A DNA stretch of 64,000 nucleotides from Sporothrix humicola (GCA_021396245.1 WNYE01000015.1:416060-480059), one strand, 5' to 3'. Shown: positions 1 to 10,875, numbered from the stretch's first letter. Notes: generated by a model from the sequence alone, not told the origin. Numbers and translations are program-made.

Positions 1-1262
1 GGCCCTGCACCAGCTCGACGTCGCCCAGCACCTTGTCGATGGTGGCCGCGTCGGCAGCACCGCCGGCCGCAAAGTAGTTGGCGTCCTTGACGGAGCCCTT
101 GAGCACACGCTTGTTCTTCTTGACAGCGTTCTTGGCCGCCTCCTTGGCCTTCTTGGCCGACTCGCGGTCCGCCTTGGCAGCCTCCTCGGCGGCCTTGGCG
201 GCCTTCTCGGCCTCCTCCTTGGCACGGGCAGCCTCCTCCTTGGCGGCCTTCTCGGCGGCCTCCTTGTCGAGACGCTTCTTGTTCTTGGCGGCGTTGGCCT
301 CCTGGCGGAAGCGCTTGATGCGCTCGTCGCCGGCAGACGCGTCGTCCAGCAGCTTGCGGAGACGGGCGTTGTCCTCGGCCTTCTTCTTCTTGCGGGCGTT
401 GGTGTTCTTGCGCTCCATGTGGCGCTTCTGGTCGCGGTTCTCGTTGTCGTCGGGCACGTCCTCGTCGAGGTACTCAAACGAGCGCCAGCTGTCAAAGTTG
501 TACCAGAAGTTGTAAAAGTTCTCGACAGACTCCTTGTCGGCCGACTCGCCGCCAAACGAGGGCACGGGCTGGACACGGCTGAAGCGGGCCTCGGACTTGA
601 ACACGCGGCTCCACAGCTTGTAGTAGTCGCCCGAAGCAAGCTGCTTCTTGGTGGGCGGCTCCACATCGGCCTCCTCGTCGACCGAGTCGAACTGGCGGCG
701 GCGGATGGGGTCCAGCAGAACCTCGGTGGCCTTTTGAATGCACTTGAAGAACTGGTCGTCCTCGGTGCCACCAGCAGCGGCCTTCTTATCGGGGTGGTGC
801 TTGAGCACCTTGCGGCGGTGCGCCTTCTTGATCTGCTCCTCGGTGGCCTTCCAGCGGTAGCGGCTCAGGCCCAGGATGGCGTAGTGGTCTTGGGTCTATC
901 GTCCAGTATGTTAGTATTCATCTATCGCGGTCGACAGTTTTGCACCGTTGATCGCTTACCTTCCAGTCCTTGGCCTCGCGCAGGAGCATCGAGGGGTCCT
1001 CGGGCTCGCTGATATCGCCATCGTCGTCGCCAGAGTCGACCTTCTTGGCACGGGCCTCCGCCTCTATGCGGTCGTCTTCGGAGAAAGTGCGGTTGTGGCG
1101 CACACGGCGGGCGTGCGCAAGGTACTGCGGGCCGACGGGTTCGAGGCTGCGGTGGGTGCCCGCAGACAGAGACTTGTACTTCTTGATGTCGCCATCGGCA
1201 GACCAGCCAGCCGGAAGGCTGGGAACGAACCGGTCGGCAATAAGAGTCGTTGCGGCAGCCAT
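1..1262 (-). CDS. ZUO1: Zuotin-type J protein, ribosome-associated chaperone (C-terminus outside window)
   Basis: Exons 1262..960 and 895..1, with a 64-bp GT..AG intron in phase 0. The start is the ATG at 1262 (MAAATTLIADRF); the frame runs off the left edge. An N-terminal zuotin segment of about 100 residues (LEPVGPQYLAHARRVRHNRT, then an acidic patch) precedes a J domain that opens just after the intron (DHYAILGLSRYRWKATEEQI) and contains the HPD tripeptide (KHHPDKK) needed to stimulate Hsp70 ATPase. It continues into the zuotin-homology region (SGDYYKLWSRVFKSEARFS, FYNFWYNFDSWRSFEYLDED) and then a long Lys/Glu/Ala charged coiled coil, which in the family binds rRNA. Family knowledge: Zuo1 pairs with Ssz1 as the ribosome-associated complex and recruits Ssb to nascent chains. 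The SANT-like or four-helix C-terminus would lie outside the window. It is divergent from MZM1. Confidence 0.93.
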
Positions 1263-1659
1263 GGTGAGAAGATGGATGCGTTTGACGGAAAAGGAGGGAG
1301 GGAGTTGTTGATAGATGGTGGGGAAGGAGGGAGAGAAAAAGAGTGGAAGAGAGAAAGGCAGGAGCAACCCAGCGAGAAAAATACTCGATAAGCTTGTCTA
1401 CTTTTTTTTTTTTTTTTTTTTTTTTTTGAGACCTAGGGGACGCCCCACTATTGGTTCCCGCCTTACAGTTCTGGCCAATCAGGGTCCACATCCGACTTCG
1501 TGGTTGGACAGAGGACCCATTTTTCGAAGTTCTCCAATGCGAATCGAGCATATGAGAACATCTGGATCTCATTCTCATTCTCATGAGTTCATCCCGTCAC
1601 AGCATCTTCTACGAACAATAGGGCCGTCTTTTATACCGAAACGAGCTCTTTTGACAACC
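1263..1659. promoter_or_regulatory. Bidirectional promoter between ZUO1 and MZM1, with two CCAAT boxes
   Basis: These 397 bp serve two divergent genes. An inverted CCAAT (attgg, 1450-1454) and a direct CCAAT (1475-1479) lie 25 bp apart, roughly 190-210 bp from each start codon. A run of 26 T (1402-1427) sits on the ZUO1 side and is the kind of tract that excludes nucleosomes. A short 6-bp repeat (cattct units) lies near 1568-1585. In fungi CCAAT is bound by the HAP complex, which controls many mitochondrial genes and would suit MZM1; that link is inference. Confidence 0.6.
1402..1427 (+). repeat. Poly-T tract (26 T)
   Basis: Uninterrupted run of 26 T inside the ZUO1/MZM1 divergent promoter. 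Its exact length is prone to sequencing error. Confidence 0.9.
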
Positions 1660-2157
1660 ATGTCGGCAATCCAGGCATACAGAAACCTTTTCCGGGCCGC
1701 AAGGATCGCCTTCCAGGGTGAGTAGAAGCAATTCTTTGAATTTGAAATACGGATACTTGAGCGTTCCAAGCCTTCATGTTCACATGGGCTGACACAAACA
1801 GGCGATATGCGAGTCATGTCGGGGGCCCGCGATGAGATTCGCAAGTCCTTCCGCGACAAGGCCAACCTGCCCGAGGCCGAGGTCCAGCCGGCGCTGGAAC
1901 ACGCCGCCGAAGTGGCCGCTTTCCTGCGGACAAACGTCGTCCAGGGCAAGAGAGAGCCCGACGGTGTCTACAGTACGTGGAGTGATGCTACTATGGAAAA
2001 TCTGGGCTCGTTGCTGTGCCCTGTACTGAATTTTAGTATACTAACCTTGACAGGATTGAGAATACACGAGGAGACAGAGCGCGGCGACAACGACACAATC
2101 AAGATCGGCGGCGGCAAGACGGTCAAGATTGACGGCAAGACGTGTGCTGACAAGTAA
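1660..2157 (+). CDS. MZM1: Mzm1, LYR-family mitochondrial complex III assembly factor
   Basis: Three exons, 1660..1717, 1802..1972 and 2054..2157, give 110 residues. Both introns (84 and 81 bp) have GT..AG ends, and the second has a perfect TACTAAC branch site near 2038. The protein starts MSAIQAYRNLFRAARIAFQG, the LYR-type helix (AYRNLFR) of this family, continues DMRVMSGARDEIRKSFRD, and ends with RLRIHEETERGDNDTIKIG, a very typical Mzm1 tail. In the family, Mzm1 (LYRM7) is a small matrix protein that stabilises the Rieske Fe-S protein before its insertion into the cytochrome bc1 complex. Length matches the family (about 110-120 residues). The start was chosen because the LYR helix follows directly and the upstream sequence is promoter. 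Confidence 0.93.
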
Positions 2158-2742
2158 TTCACTCGGCCATACAAAAAGAAAAGAAAATAATACCACCAAA
2201 AACAGTTAAAAACGAAACATCTGCATCTGACCCGCTATCATCACAACATCCAAAGGATGATGCCGGTGGAATAGGAATTTGTACGATACTAGAGCATGAT
2301 ATATGACCAGCATTGAATATTATGGAAATCTCCCAATGATAAAATCGAATTAAAAACTGCATAACTCTTTAAACATGTCTTATATGTTGCCCATGCATCG
2401 ATTCGTGAAGAAGGCTGGGTATATAAATCTGCACTGCATACGTTCGACGTCCTAGTTATACATTAAACTGGGCCAATTTAAGTTCAAATAAGGCAAGCAA
2501 TCATCAAGAAATCTATATACCCGTCGCACTTTATCAAATGCTTTTTGAATGAATAATTGTTGCTCAAGATTCGTCCAGGCAATTCTGACACGTGACCAGA
2601 CCATGCATATCACGTGTGGAGCTTACCCCTTGAGGACCCACTTTCAGGTGTTGGATTGACGTCTGTCTCCAACATCACTCCTGGCCTAGCATCGCGTGTC
2701 CTAGACACCTCTTTGCGGAGGAAACCCAAAACACCTTGCTTT
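2158..2742. promoter_or_regulatory. MZM1 3' region and TRS65 promoter, with two CACGTG boxes
   Basis: 585 bp without a gene. The left part is AT-rich MZM1 3'-UTR or terminator (aaaataatac near 2186). Two perfect CACGTG E-boxes at 2589-2594 and 2611-2616 have starts 22 bp apart (two helical turns) and lie 149 and 127 bp upstream of the chosen TRS65 ATG. This spacing would put two bHLH dimers on the same DNA face. The binding factor is unknown. Confidence 0.5.
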
Positions 2743-5064
2743 ATGCGCCGCGACGACCATTCGAATTTCAGCTCCTCAATGGCCGTCCCCTCCACATACG
2801 AAGCTGCACCGTCAGACGGAGACGGCGATTTTGTGCGCGACTCGTACCTTGCCTATGTTGTTCCTCTAGCGACCGAAAGCCACCTCGAGCAGGACCTCGA
2901 GCTATGCGCCAGCAAGGGGCAGTCGCTGCAGGCGTTTATCGAGGGAATCGAGGACCGGGAGTCGCTATTCTTTGGTAGGTAGCACTGTATCTACTTGTAT
3001 TTATTTCTGCTAACGCGACGTGCAGACGAAACGGTCGATGTTTACTTAATATTGCGAGCCCCTTACCAGAGCGAGCCGCGTCTACGAAGCTACCTCGAGC
3101 GCCTTGCGATTGTCCTCGAAGCACAGATCCTCAACAGCCATGCCTCTGGACGAGAAAAAGCAGCACCCGTGGTTGAGACCATTTTCAACGGCATTGTCGA
3201 GAACGTCCACGAACCACTAGCGATTGTCAGCGATCCTGACATCGTGTCGGGAAAAAAGGCCACCAAAGGCAAGCCTGGCCAAAGCAAAGGGGCTGGCGAC
3301 GACGAGAGCAGCGAGAGTGACGACAGCGAAGATACCCAGACAGAAAAGGCAGACAAGCATGGCGGCGAACAACCAACAGAGGCCGACGAGGTCGTAAGGC
3401 AAACTTACTGCTTGTGGAAGCTGTCCGTGTTTCTGGCACGACCACGCGCACGGCTACATGGCCCCTCAGTCTCATTTGCAGCTGCAGCGAGCTTGAAACC
3501 GGCGTCGTCGGTGGCGGCCAAGGCAGGAGCAGCTGGAAACGGCTCTCTGGCTTCATACAGCGATGCAAACGGACTGCTGGGCGGCCTGACGCCGTCTGGG
3601 CGCATGGCCGGCTACTTGCAGAGCCGCGAGCCCAGCGGCCTGAATCTGCTCGAGTCGTTTGGTGGCGATCCGGCGCTGGCCGGTGCATGGCCGCGACTGT
3701 CGGCGCAGCGTGTGTCGCGTGTTGCGCCGGCGGCCGCTGGCATGAACCCGCGCTTCCAGCCTCGGCCATTGCGCGGCCTCAAGTCGATCGCATTCAACAT
3801 CTTCCCGGCCGTGCACACGCGTGTACGATTCGCGCGACCAAACGCGGCGCCCTCCAGCCCCGCCGTTGTCGCCATGCTGGAGATTGACTTTACTCCATTT
3901 TTCGACTGCGAAGCCGTGCTGTCGAGCATCAACCTGTCGCTGCCGTCGGGCGAGGTGACTGACCTGAATACAGCCGACGGCCTGGCTCTGCCGCTCTACT
4001 GCGTGGCGCGCGACCACTTTACCTTCTTGTACCGTCTGGCGCCGCTCGAGTTTGATGTCAGCCGCCCGCCATCTCAACACCACAACGTCCCCGGCCGGGT
4101 ATCGGGTGCCCATGGTGGTAGTTTTAGCAGCATTGGTGGCAACGGCTATGGAGGCAACGGCGGCGCCAGCGCAGCAGCACGCGATCTCGATATCTCCATT
4201 GAAGTCAAGGTCCTTGTCAAACCGGGTGTCTGCACGCCCACCCTCAAAATGTCCTGGGCCACGAGCCTCGACTTTACTCTTCCTGTCAACCCTGGATTTG
4301 GCACTGCCCTCCTGCCGCCGCCCTCCATCCAGCGTGCCCACCGCCCATCCCAACTGTCTATTGACGGCATGTCGTCCTTTACGGCACCGTCCATTAGCCG
4401 GCCAGACGCGCTTCCCTCACTCGAGGCTGCCGCTACCCACAACACGGCCACCACCATTCCCGATTTCGGTATCACCATGACCTTCACTGCGCCCTCTCAC
4501 AAAGTGTACGCCGGCGAAGAGTTTTGCTGGACTGTGTTTGTTGTCAACCGCGCCTCCACGATGCCGCTCACCCCAACACTGCCCACAAGTGCATCATTGG
4601 GCGCCGGTGTTGTACCGCCACAACCTCCTGGCCCCCGCAAACTCGCCCTGATTGCCCTCCCAAAGCGCCGCCGCAACGACGTGCGCGTCATCCGGCCGCC
4701 GTCGACAGCCGGTGGTCGTCACCCGCGACTCGGCGCATCAGGTGCTTTGGACGACTCAGGCAACGGTCCCGTCGAGGCTGTGGCTGATGCTGTGCTTGAT
4801 GAAAACATTGTGCACGCCATGCAGCGCAGCTCCTTGGTTGACAGCACAGATGTTGTGTGCCTCAGCAGCGCCGACACGCGTGTGGGCCCGCTGGCGCCGA
4901 ACGCGTGCCATGTGGTCGAGCTGCGGTTTGTGGCACTGCGGGCAGGCGCTGTCGGCATCGAGGCGATCCGCGTCGTCGATCTGGGCTCGCAAGAGCACGT
5001 GGATGTGCGGGAGCTGCCGGCCATGATCATTTCAGAAGGCCAGCGGGGCGACGATGAGAAGTGA
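2743..5064 (+). CDS. TRS65: TRAPPII-complex trafficking subunit Trs65
   Basis: Exons 2743..2974 and 3026..5064 (intron 51 bp, branch tgctaac) give 756 residues. The N-terminal part (FVRDSYLAYVVPLATESHLE, then DETVDVYLILRAPYQSEPRL) and the C-terminal beta-rich half (LEIDFTPFFDCEAVLSSINL, PDFGITMTFTAPSHKVYAGE, CHVVELRFVALRAGAVGIEA) match the fungal Trs65 family as I know it. Between them is a disordered acidic stretch (about residues 180-215) and a Ser/Ala/Gly-rich linker. In yeast Trs65 (Kre11) helps assemble TRAPPII, the exchange factor for Ypt31/32 at the late Golgi, and influences cell-wall glucan. An in-frame ATG at 2779 (MAVPSTYEAAP) could be the true start, which would shorten it by 12 residues. 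Assignment is by family pattern. Confidence 0.82.
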
Positions 5065-5125
5065 AGTTTAAAGCGAGTCAGCGTGTAATGTACCATAATC
5101 ATAATACCAATTTTATTTTGATACT

Positions 5126-5148
5126 TTATTATTATTATTATTATTATT
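5126..5148. repeat. TTA/ATT microsatellite
   Basis: About seven ATT units just downstream of the TRS65 stop codon, within its probable 3' UTR. Confidence 0.9.
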
Positions 5149-5497
5149 GAGTAAGTTAACCTGGCGTTAAAAGGCAGCCAAAATGAAGATATAAACACAA
5201 ATACAACGATTAGAATATCTCATAATAACCTCATAATACGAACCATTTATAACTTACAGAGAAAAGGTTTAAATTATGAGCCTGCGGCCTCATCCTTGCC
5301 TTGAATTTACATCCTGATTTGGTCAGGAATAAGGAACCAAAGAAAGGACTGATGGTATTAGAAGATTAGAAGGGACAAGCAACTACCGTATGAATCGAGA
5401 AGCTAGGCGAAGAGGGGCACACCTACAGTCCTCCACCTCTCCTGCAAGGCTTTATGTGTCTTTATCACTTTGAAAGATTATAACGCTGCAAGCGTAT

Positions 5498-5596
5498 AAT
5501 TGCAGCGAATACAGCGTCTGTAACAATTGTAACAATTACAGCGATTATCACGATCACAGTGATTGTAGCGATTACAACGAATACAGTGAATACAGG
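5498..5596. repeat. Degenerate 9-bp tandem array, 11 units
   Basis: Eleven consecutive nonamers stay in register, each close to GATTACAGC: for example aattacagc (5534), gattatcac (5543), gatcacagt (5552), gattgtagc (5561), gattacaac (5570), gaatacagt (5579). No indel breaks the register although most units differ by 1-3 bases. The array is noncoding as far as I can see. Confidence 0.85.
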
Positions 5597-7012
5597 AACG
5601 AGAGCAATTGAAGGGAATTTGTGTTGTACACACATATGTTGACATACCCCCACTTTACGGGACGTACCCAGGGACAGCAACAACGCTTTCCCGTGTAGAA
5701 TGCAGAACAGCAGACCAGATTGCGACAAACACGGGGATGCATCGATCTCGTCGTGCATCAGTGCATCATGTAGACAGAAAAGACATGTGCTTTGCGACAC
5801 GGCTCGCCGAGTAGAGGATGTGACGTCACATGTAAAAGTGAATACTGAATGGCAAATGCTGGCAATTGACAGAAAAGAGCAATTGACAGAAAAGAAGACG
5901 AAAAACACGATGAACTTTCTGACACTCTGCTGGAGAACAGCCATGAATCAGTTTTAGGGCGAGCATCGGCAGCCCTAGACGAGTCGGCACCGATCGTGTC
6001 GGCGGCGAGGTCTCGGCCGACGGACACCGGAGCTGGCACTAATTGCAGCTGGCGGTTACAGCGATAAGATGCATTTAGGGAGTGATGCGGGGTGGCAATT
6101 GTGAGAACGTGGGGTGGCATTTAATGGCATCTGGCATTTGGTTTTCCGTAGAGGCAGGCACGATGGTCACACAGCACCTGCCCTAAACAACTCGCGCCGC
6201 CCGTCCACAAGGAATGGCCACACAATGTTTGGGATGTTTATGGATATTTAGGGAAGGCGACACTCTGCACGGGTGGCCAACCGAGTATGTTGCCGGGCAG
6301 GTGGACCCATCTCGGCTTGCCGCGGTAAACCATTTCCCGGCCTACGAATGGGGAGCTGCAAATTTTTGGCGGGGTGGCGGCCGTTCTTTGGGGAAGCCGT
6401 CGCTTGAATGGAGCAGGAGCAGGCATGAGAGCTCGCAGAAAGGCAGGCGCGCCGGAGAGGTGCCACACGCTCCTGCCTCGTAATACATTCTGGCAACCTC
6501 TCGCATACACGCACCACGTCTAGAGCTTCCAGCCGAGGAAACTAGTTTTTTTCCAGTCTCAATTGGCCATTGCATTGCCGCCGCTGTTGCCCAACGAGGA
6601 CTGTGATCGTTGTTTCCACCGATTGCACTTGCCCCAAGACCCGAGGTCGGCCATATTTGCTATTCACCGAAAATAAGGGGAAGTGGAAAAGCAACAAGAG
6701 TAAAAAAAAGAAAAAGAAAAGTAAACCAAGACAAACACCAGACAAGCCCAAAACGGAAAATAAAAAGAAACACCGCACACAACCGCACACAAACGAGATC
6801 CGCGCCTCTCGTACCCCGCGTCCCTTTTTTTCTTTCTTTTCTTTCAGACGATTCATATAGAGTGAGCCTCGCATCCTCCCCTCCTTGTTTTCTTTTCCTC
6901 CTCTCCTTTCCTCCTTTTCCCTTTCCCTCTCCCTCCTCTTCCTCTCTCCCCTGTCTTCGTTCCCCTCCCCCTCCATCGCCACCCGCGCATCTCACACATC
7001 TCGCTCACAGCC

Positions 7013-8766
7013 ATGTCCTCTGCCACGCGCAGCCTTCGCTTTGCTTCCCGCGTGCTGCGGCCCCAGACTCGCTCCGTCGCCGTCCTCTCGTCTGCCCTCC
7101 TGCAGTCGACGTCCGCCTCTTCGGCCGCTGCTTTCTCGCCCGCCCCCAGACAGTCCACCTTCCAGGTTTCTGGCCGCCGCGCTTACTCCTCGGCCCCGAT
7201 CAGCAAGAACACCATGCCCTACGACAAGGAGATCAACGACATTGCCGAGTACGTGCAGAAGCCCATTGACTCGGAGCTTGCGGTAGGTTTGCGCCAATCC
7301 CCAGAATTCCCAGAATCTGTCAATTGTCATGTTTTGAGCGCTCTCTAACAGCACAGATCGACACGGCCAGATGGATCCTTCTGGACACCCTCGGCTGCGG
7401 CCTCGAGGCCCTGCAGTTCCCCGAGTGCACCAAGATGCTCGGCCCCGTCGTTGACGGCACCATCGTCCCCAACGGTGTCCGTGTTCCCGGCACCCACTAC
7501 GAGCTGGACCCCATCAACGGTGCCTTCAACATTGGCGCCATGATCCGCTGGCTCGACTACAACGACTGCTGGCTGGCTGCTGAATGGGGCCACCCCTCGG
7601 ACAACCTGGGCGCCATCCTGGCCGTCGCCGACTGGATCAACCGCACCAACAAGAGCGGCACGGCCAAGAAGCTGGCTGGCGGCCGCATCATCACCGTCCG
7701 CGATGTCCTGGCCTACGCCACCAAGGCCCACGAGATCCAGGGCAACCTGGCCATTCTCAACTCCTTCAACAAGGTCGGTCTCGACCACGTCCTGCTCGTC
7801 AAGGTCGCCTCGGCTGCCGTTGTTGCCGAGATGCTCGGCCTCGACAAGGAGGGCATTGCTGCCTCCGTCTCGCAGGCCTTCGTTGACGGCCAGTCTCTGC
7901 GCACCTACCGCCACTCGCCCAACACCATGTCCCGCAAGTCGTGGGCTGCCGGTGACGCCTGCCAGCGCGCCGTGACCAACGTCCTGCGCGTCAAGGCGGG
8001 CGAGCAGGGTGTCCCCACTGTCCTGTCCGCCAAGGTCTGGGGCTTCTACGACGTCCTGTTCAAGGGCAAGCCCTTTGAGTTCAACCGCCCCTACGGCAGC
8101 TACGTCATGGAGAACGTGCTGTTCAAGGTCTCGTACCCCGCCGAGTTCCACTCGCAGACCGCCGTTGAGGCCTCGGAGAAGATCTACCACCAGCTCAAGG
8201 CCGCTGGCAAGTCGTCGGCCGACATCAAGGCCGTCACCTGCCGCACCCACGAGGCCTGCATCCGCATCATCGACAAGCAGTTCGCCAAGCTGAACAACTT
8301 TGCCGACCGCGACCACTGCGTCCAGTACATGAGCGCTGTCATGCTCCAGTACGGCCGCCTGACCGCCAACGACTACCTCGACGACTCCGAGGCCGCAAAC
8401 AGCGCCGAGCTCGACGCCCTCCGCCAGAAGATCACTTGCGTTGAGGACCCCCAGTTCACCGCCGACTACCACAACCCCGACATGCGCACCATCTCCAACG
8501 CCCTGACCGTCGAGCTCAACGACGGCACCGTCCTGCCCGAGGTTGTCGTTGAGGCTCCTCTGGGCCACCCCATGCGCCGTGAGGAGGCCAAGCCCGTTAT
8601 CCTGGCCAAGTTCAAGCGCCACCTGACGCCCCACTTCAGCGCCGAGCGCGTTGAGGAGCTTGTCAAGCTCAGCACCGACGGTAGCCGCGTTGACAGCATG
8701 CCCATTGACGAGTACCTGAGCCTGTACACCGTCAAGGACAGCAAGTTCGTCAAGGAGAACAACTAA
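7013..8766 (+). CDS. prpD: 2-methylcitrate dehydratase, mitochondrial
   Basis: Exons 7013..7282 and 7357..8766 (intron 74 bp) give 559 residues. Residues 1 to about 60 are Arg/Ser/Ala-rich without acidic residues and end in SGRRAYSSAP, a typical mitochondrial presequence. The rest is a full MmgE/PrpD domain: DTARWILLDTLGCGLEAL, the GTHYELDPINGAFNIGAMIR and WLDYNDCWLAAEWGHPSDNL region, HEIQGNLAILNSFNKVGLDH, then SYPAEFHSQTAVEA and a C-terminal GHPMRREEAKPVILAKFKRH. In the family this enzyme dehydrates 2-methylcitrate to 2-methyl-cis-aconitate in the methylcitrate cycle, which removes propionyl-CoA. The methylcitrate synthase and methylisocitrate lyase genes are not in this window. An internal ATG at NTMPYDKEIND could give a protein without the presequence. 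Confidence 0.95.
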
Positions 8767-9462
8767 GCTTTCTGCTCTTTTTTTTGGACAAAGGAAAAGA
8801 GATGGGGATAGATGGGATAGATTGAAACTTTTGTGTTTCCGGACTATTTTATAAAAGCGAAATAAAAAAAATTATTCTTTACACTGCTTTTGTTTCTAAT
8901 TGATTTTAGCGCACATGAATTTTAGCTGTAACTGTGGATAGAGCGTCTCACCAGACTTTGGATGCATCTTACCGGCCGCTGGCGAAAAGCAGTGTCTTTA
9001 CTGGGTTCTTTCTTGGTACTGAAGAATAAGACGCCAGATATTCCTCCGTCCGCCGCAATGCTTACTTACACCCATGACCAGTGTTCAGATGACCCCTGAA
9101 GTTTTAATTAAAACAGACGAACAAGATAACTCTGCGTCATTGAAATATTTCTATCATTTATATAAACAGTAGAAGGCAGTAGTCGACAATGTTTTGAAGC
9201 CTTTGGCAGTTTTCGACATTCAACATTGAACCACCAATTGACAGAAGTGACAGCCTGAGGCCTGACAGCCACTAACAACCACTGACACGGTTAGCCTGCC
9301 GAACTACTACACCTGCATACGGAGCACCATCGTCCCTTCCTGCCCAACCAACCCGGTTTCACCCCGCGCCGACGTGTACGCTCCCAGGCTCCTTCCCTCC
9401 CCTCCTTTGATTTTCTTTGGCTTTTTGATTTTTTTTTTCTCCTGCTCCTTCCCTCAATTGTT
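8767..9462. other. Intergenic: prpD terminator and hydrolase promoter
   Basis: 696 bp without a gene. An A-rich poly(A)-signal region (gcgaaataaaa, near 8859) follows the prpD stop codon. The last 150 bp before 9463 are C/T-rich promoter or leader with a T-run near 9430. A short direct repeat (cctgaggcctgacagcc) lies near 9253. Nothing else is recognisable. Confidence 0.6.
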
Positions 9463-10875
9463 ATGGCCACTGCCATTTTAATACGCCGTCCTCTTTCTGC
9501 TGCTCTCTCGTCGGGCGCTGCTTCCTCCAACACCAAAAACAAGTTGAACCTCAACGGAGCCGCTGTTGCCTCTCACAATTACGCCTTTCAGACATCTGCC
9601 CACAACTCACACAGCTCAAATATCTCAAGCAGCACAAACAGCACAAACAGCACCATCACCATGTCCTCCTCTCCACCGCCGGTGCCGGCCGAACCCCGCG
9701 ACAGCCAGACCATGACGCTACCCGACGGCCGTACTCTAGGCTTTGCCGAGTTTGGTGCCCCCGACGGCAGCCCCGTCATTTACTTCCATGGTTTTCCCTC
9801 GAACCGCCTCGAGGGCGCCGCCGCCGACAAGCTCGCCAAGCGCCACAAGGTGCGCCTGCTGTGCCTGGACCGGCCGGGCTATGGACTGTCCACGCTGCAG
9901 CCCGGCCGCCGCATGCTCGACTGGCCGGAGGACGTCATGGCGTTTGCAGCCTCGCAGAACCTTGACAAGTTTGGCGTGCTCGGCGCGTCGGGCGGCGGGC
10001 CCTATGTGCTGGCCTGTGCGAGCAAGCTGCCGCACGGCATGATGACGCGGGTGGGCGTCATGTGCGGCGGCGGCGCGTTTGACCGTGCGTCGCGGGCGGC
10101 CAAGGTCGTGCCGGGGCGGTCGCGGGTGACGGCGTGGTTTGCCACGCACTGGCCGTGGGCGCTGCGGGTCATGGTGGCTGGGCTGGCCAACACGATCGAG
10201 TGGGTTGTGCGCACAAAGCGGGTGACGCGGTGGATTGACAACTGGCTGGCGACGATGGACGAGAAGAAGAAGCAGAAGAAGGCGGAGAAGGCGGAGAAGG
10301 CGGAGAAGCTTGCCGCCAAAAAGAAGGAGGCAGACGACGCCAAGGTGGCCGCTCTGGCCGACACGCACAGCGAGGGCTCGATTGCCGGCTCCGAGTTTGA
10401 AGAGGTGGCCGCCGTGGCCACGTCGGTCGAGTCGCTGGCGTCTGTCGCCACGACGGCCACGACAAAACCCGGATCGACTAAGGCGGCCGACGACGACGTG
10501 GAGGAGATCGACTCTGACGAAGACGACGAACCAAAACGCACGATCCCCGAACGCCGCGAGGCCATGTTCCGCGGTCTGTTCGAGACATTTGCTCAAGGCG
10601 CCGAGCCTACTGTTCAAGACGCGCAAGTACTCTGCAGCGACCTGGGTTTCGAGTTTGAAGACATCACCTACGACCCCGTCATGTTCTGGCACGGCGACCA
10701 GGACACCAACACACCGCTGCCCTGGATCAAGCAGATCACCGACCGCATGCCCCACGCCAACCTCAAGGTCTTCCCCGGCAAGTCGCACTACACGCTGGCG
10801 GAGGACCTCGACGAGATTGTCGCCTACTTTGCGCCCAAGGAGGAGGCTGACGCCGCAAAGGACGAGTCCAAGTAG
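9463..10875 (+). CDS. Alpha/beta hydrolase with a charged low-complexity insert
   Basis: Single exon, 470 residues. The alpha/beta-hydrolase fold is shown by an oxyanion-type strand (VIYFHGFPSNRLEG), CLDRPGYGLS, the nucleophile elbow GASGGGP (Ser176), a distal acid in WHGDQDTNTPLP (Asp414 most likely) and His442 in GKSHYTLAED. Residues of about 266-357, where the lid would be, are a Lys/Ala/Glu-rich helix (KKKQKKAEKAEKAEK) followed by an acidic tract (DDDVEEIDSDEDDE), with no counterpart in ordinary members. The first 66 residues are Ser/Thr/Asn-rich and presequence-like. A second ATG at 9661 (context caccATG) begins the conserved part. Substrate unknown; it resembles uncharacterised fungal hydrolases rather than a named enzyme. 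Confidence 0.85.
   Translation: MATAILIRRPLSAALSSGAASSNTKNKLNLNGAAVASHNYAFQTSAHNSHSSNISSSTNSTNSTITMSSSPPPVPAEPRDSQTMTLPDGRTLGFAEFGAPDGSPVIYFHGFPSNRLEGAAADKLAKRHKVRLLCLDRPGYGLSTLQPGRRMLDWPEDVMAFAASQNLDKFGVLGASGGGPYVLACASKLPHGMMTRVGVMCGGGAFDRASRAAKVVPGRSRVTAWFATHWPWALRVMVAGLANTIEWVVRTKRVTRWIDNWLATMDEKKKQKKAEKAEKAEKLAAKKKEADDAKVAALADTHSEGSIAGSEFEEVAAVATSVESLASVATTATTKPGSTKAADDDVEEIDSDEDDEPKRTIPERREAMFRGLFETFAQGAEPTVQDAQVLCSDLGFEFEDITYDPVMFWHGDQDTNTPLPWIKQITDRMPHANLKVFPGKSHYTLAEDLDEIVAYFAPKEEADAAKDESK

Larger units (their letters stand above)
5065..7012. other. Intergenic region between TRS65 and prpD
   Basis: 1.95 kb without a supportable gene. From left to right: an AT-rich TRS65 3' end with a TTA microsatellite, a degenerate 9-bp tandem array (5498-5596), unremarkable sequence, then from about 6810 a long C/T-rich stretch up to the prpD ATG, typical of a fungal promoter and 5' leader. 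Open frames here (for example 5465-5944 minus) are products of the repeat or of the pyrimidine tract. Confidence 0.7.

Noticed and set aside
7345..8634. 429-residue open frame antisense to prpD
   Set aside because: It mirrors the GC-rich third positions of prpD; composition is Gly/Val/Ala-biased and no domain is visible.
9736..10788. 350-residue antisense frame over the hydrolase
   Set aside because: Shadow of strong codon bias; Arg/His-rich and lacking any family pattern.
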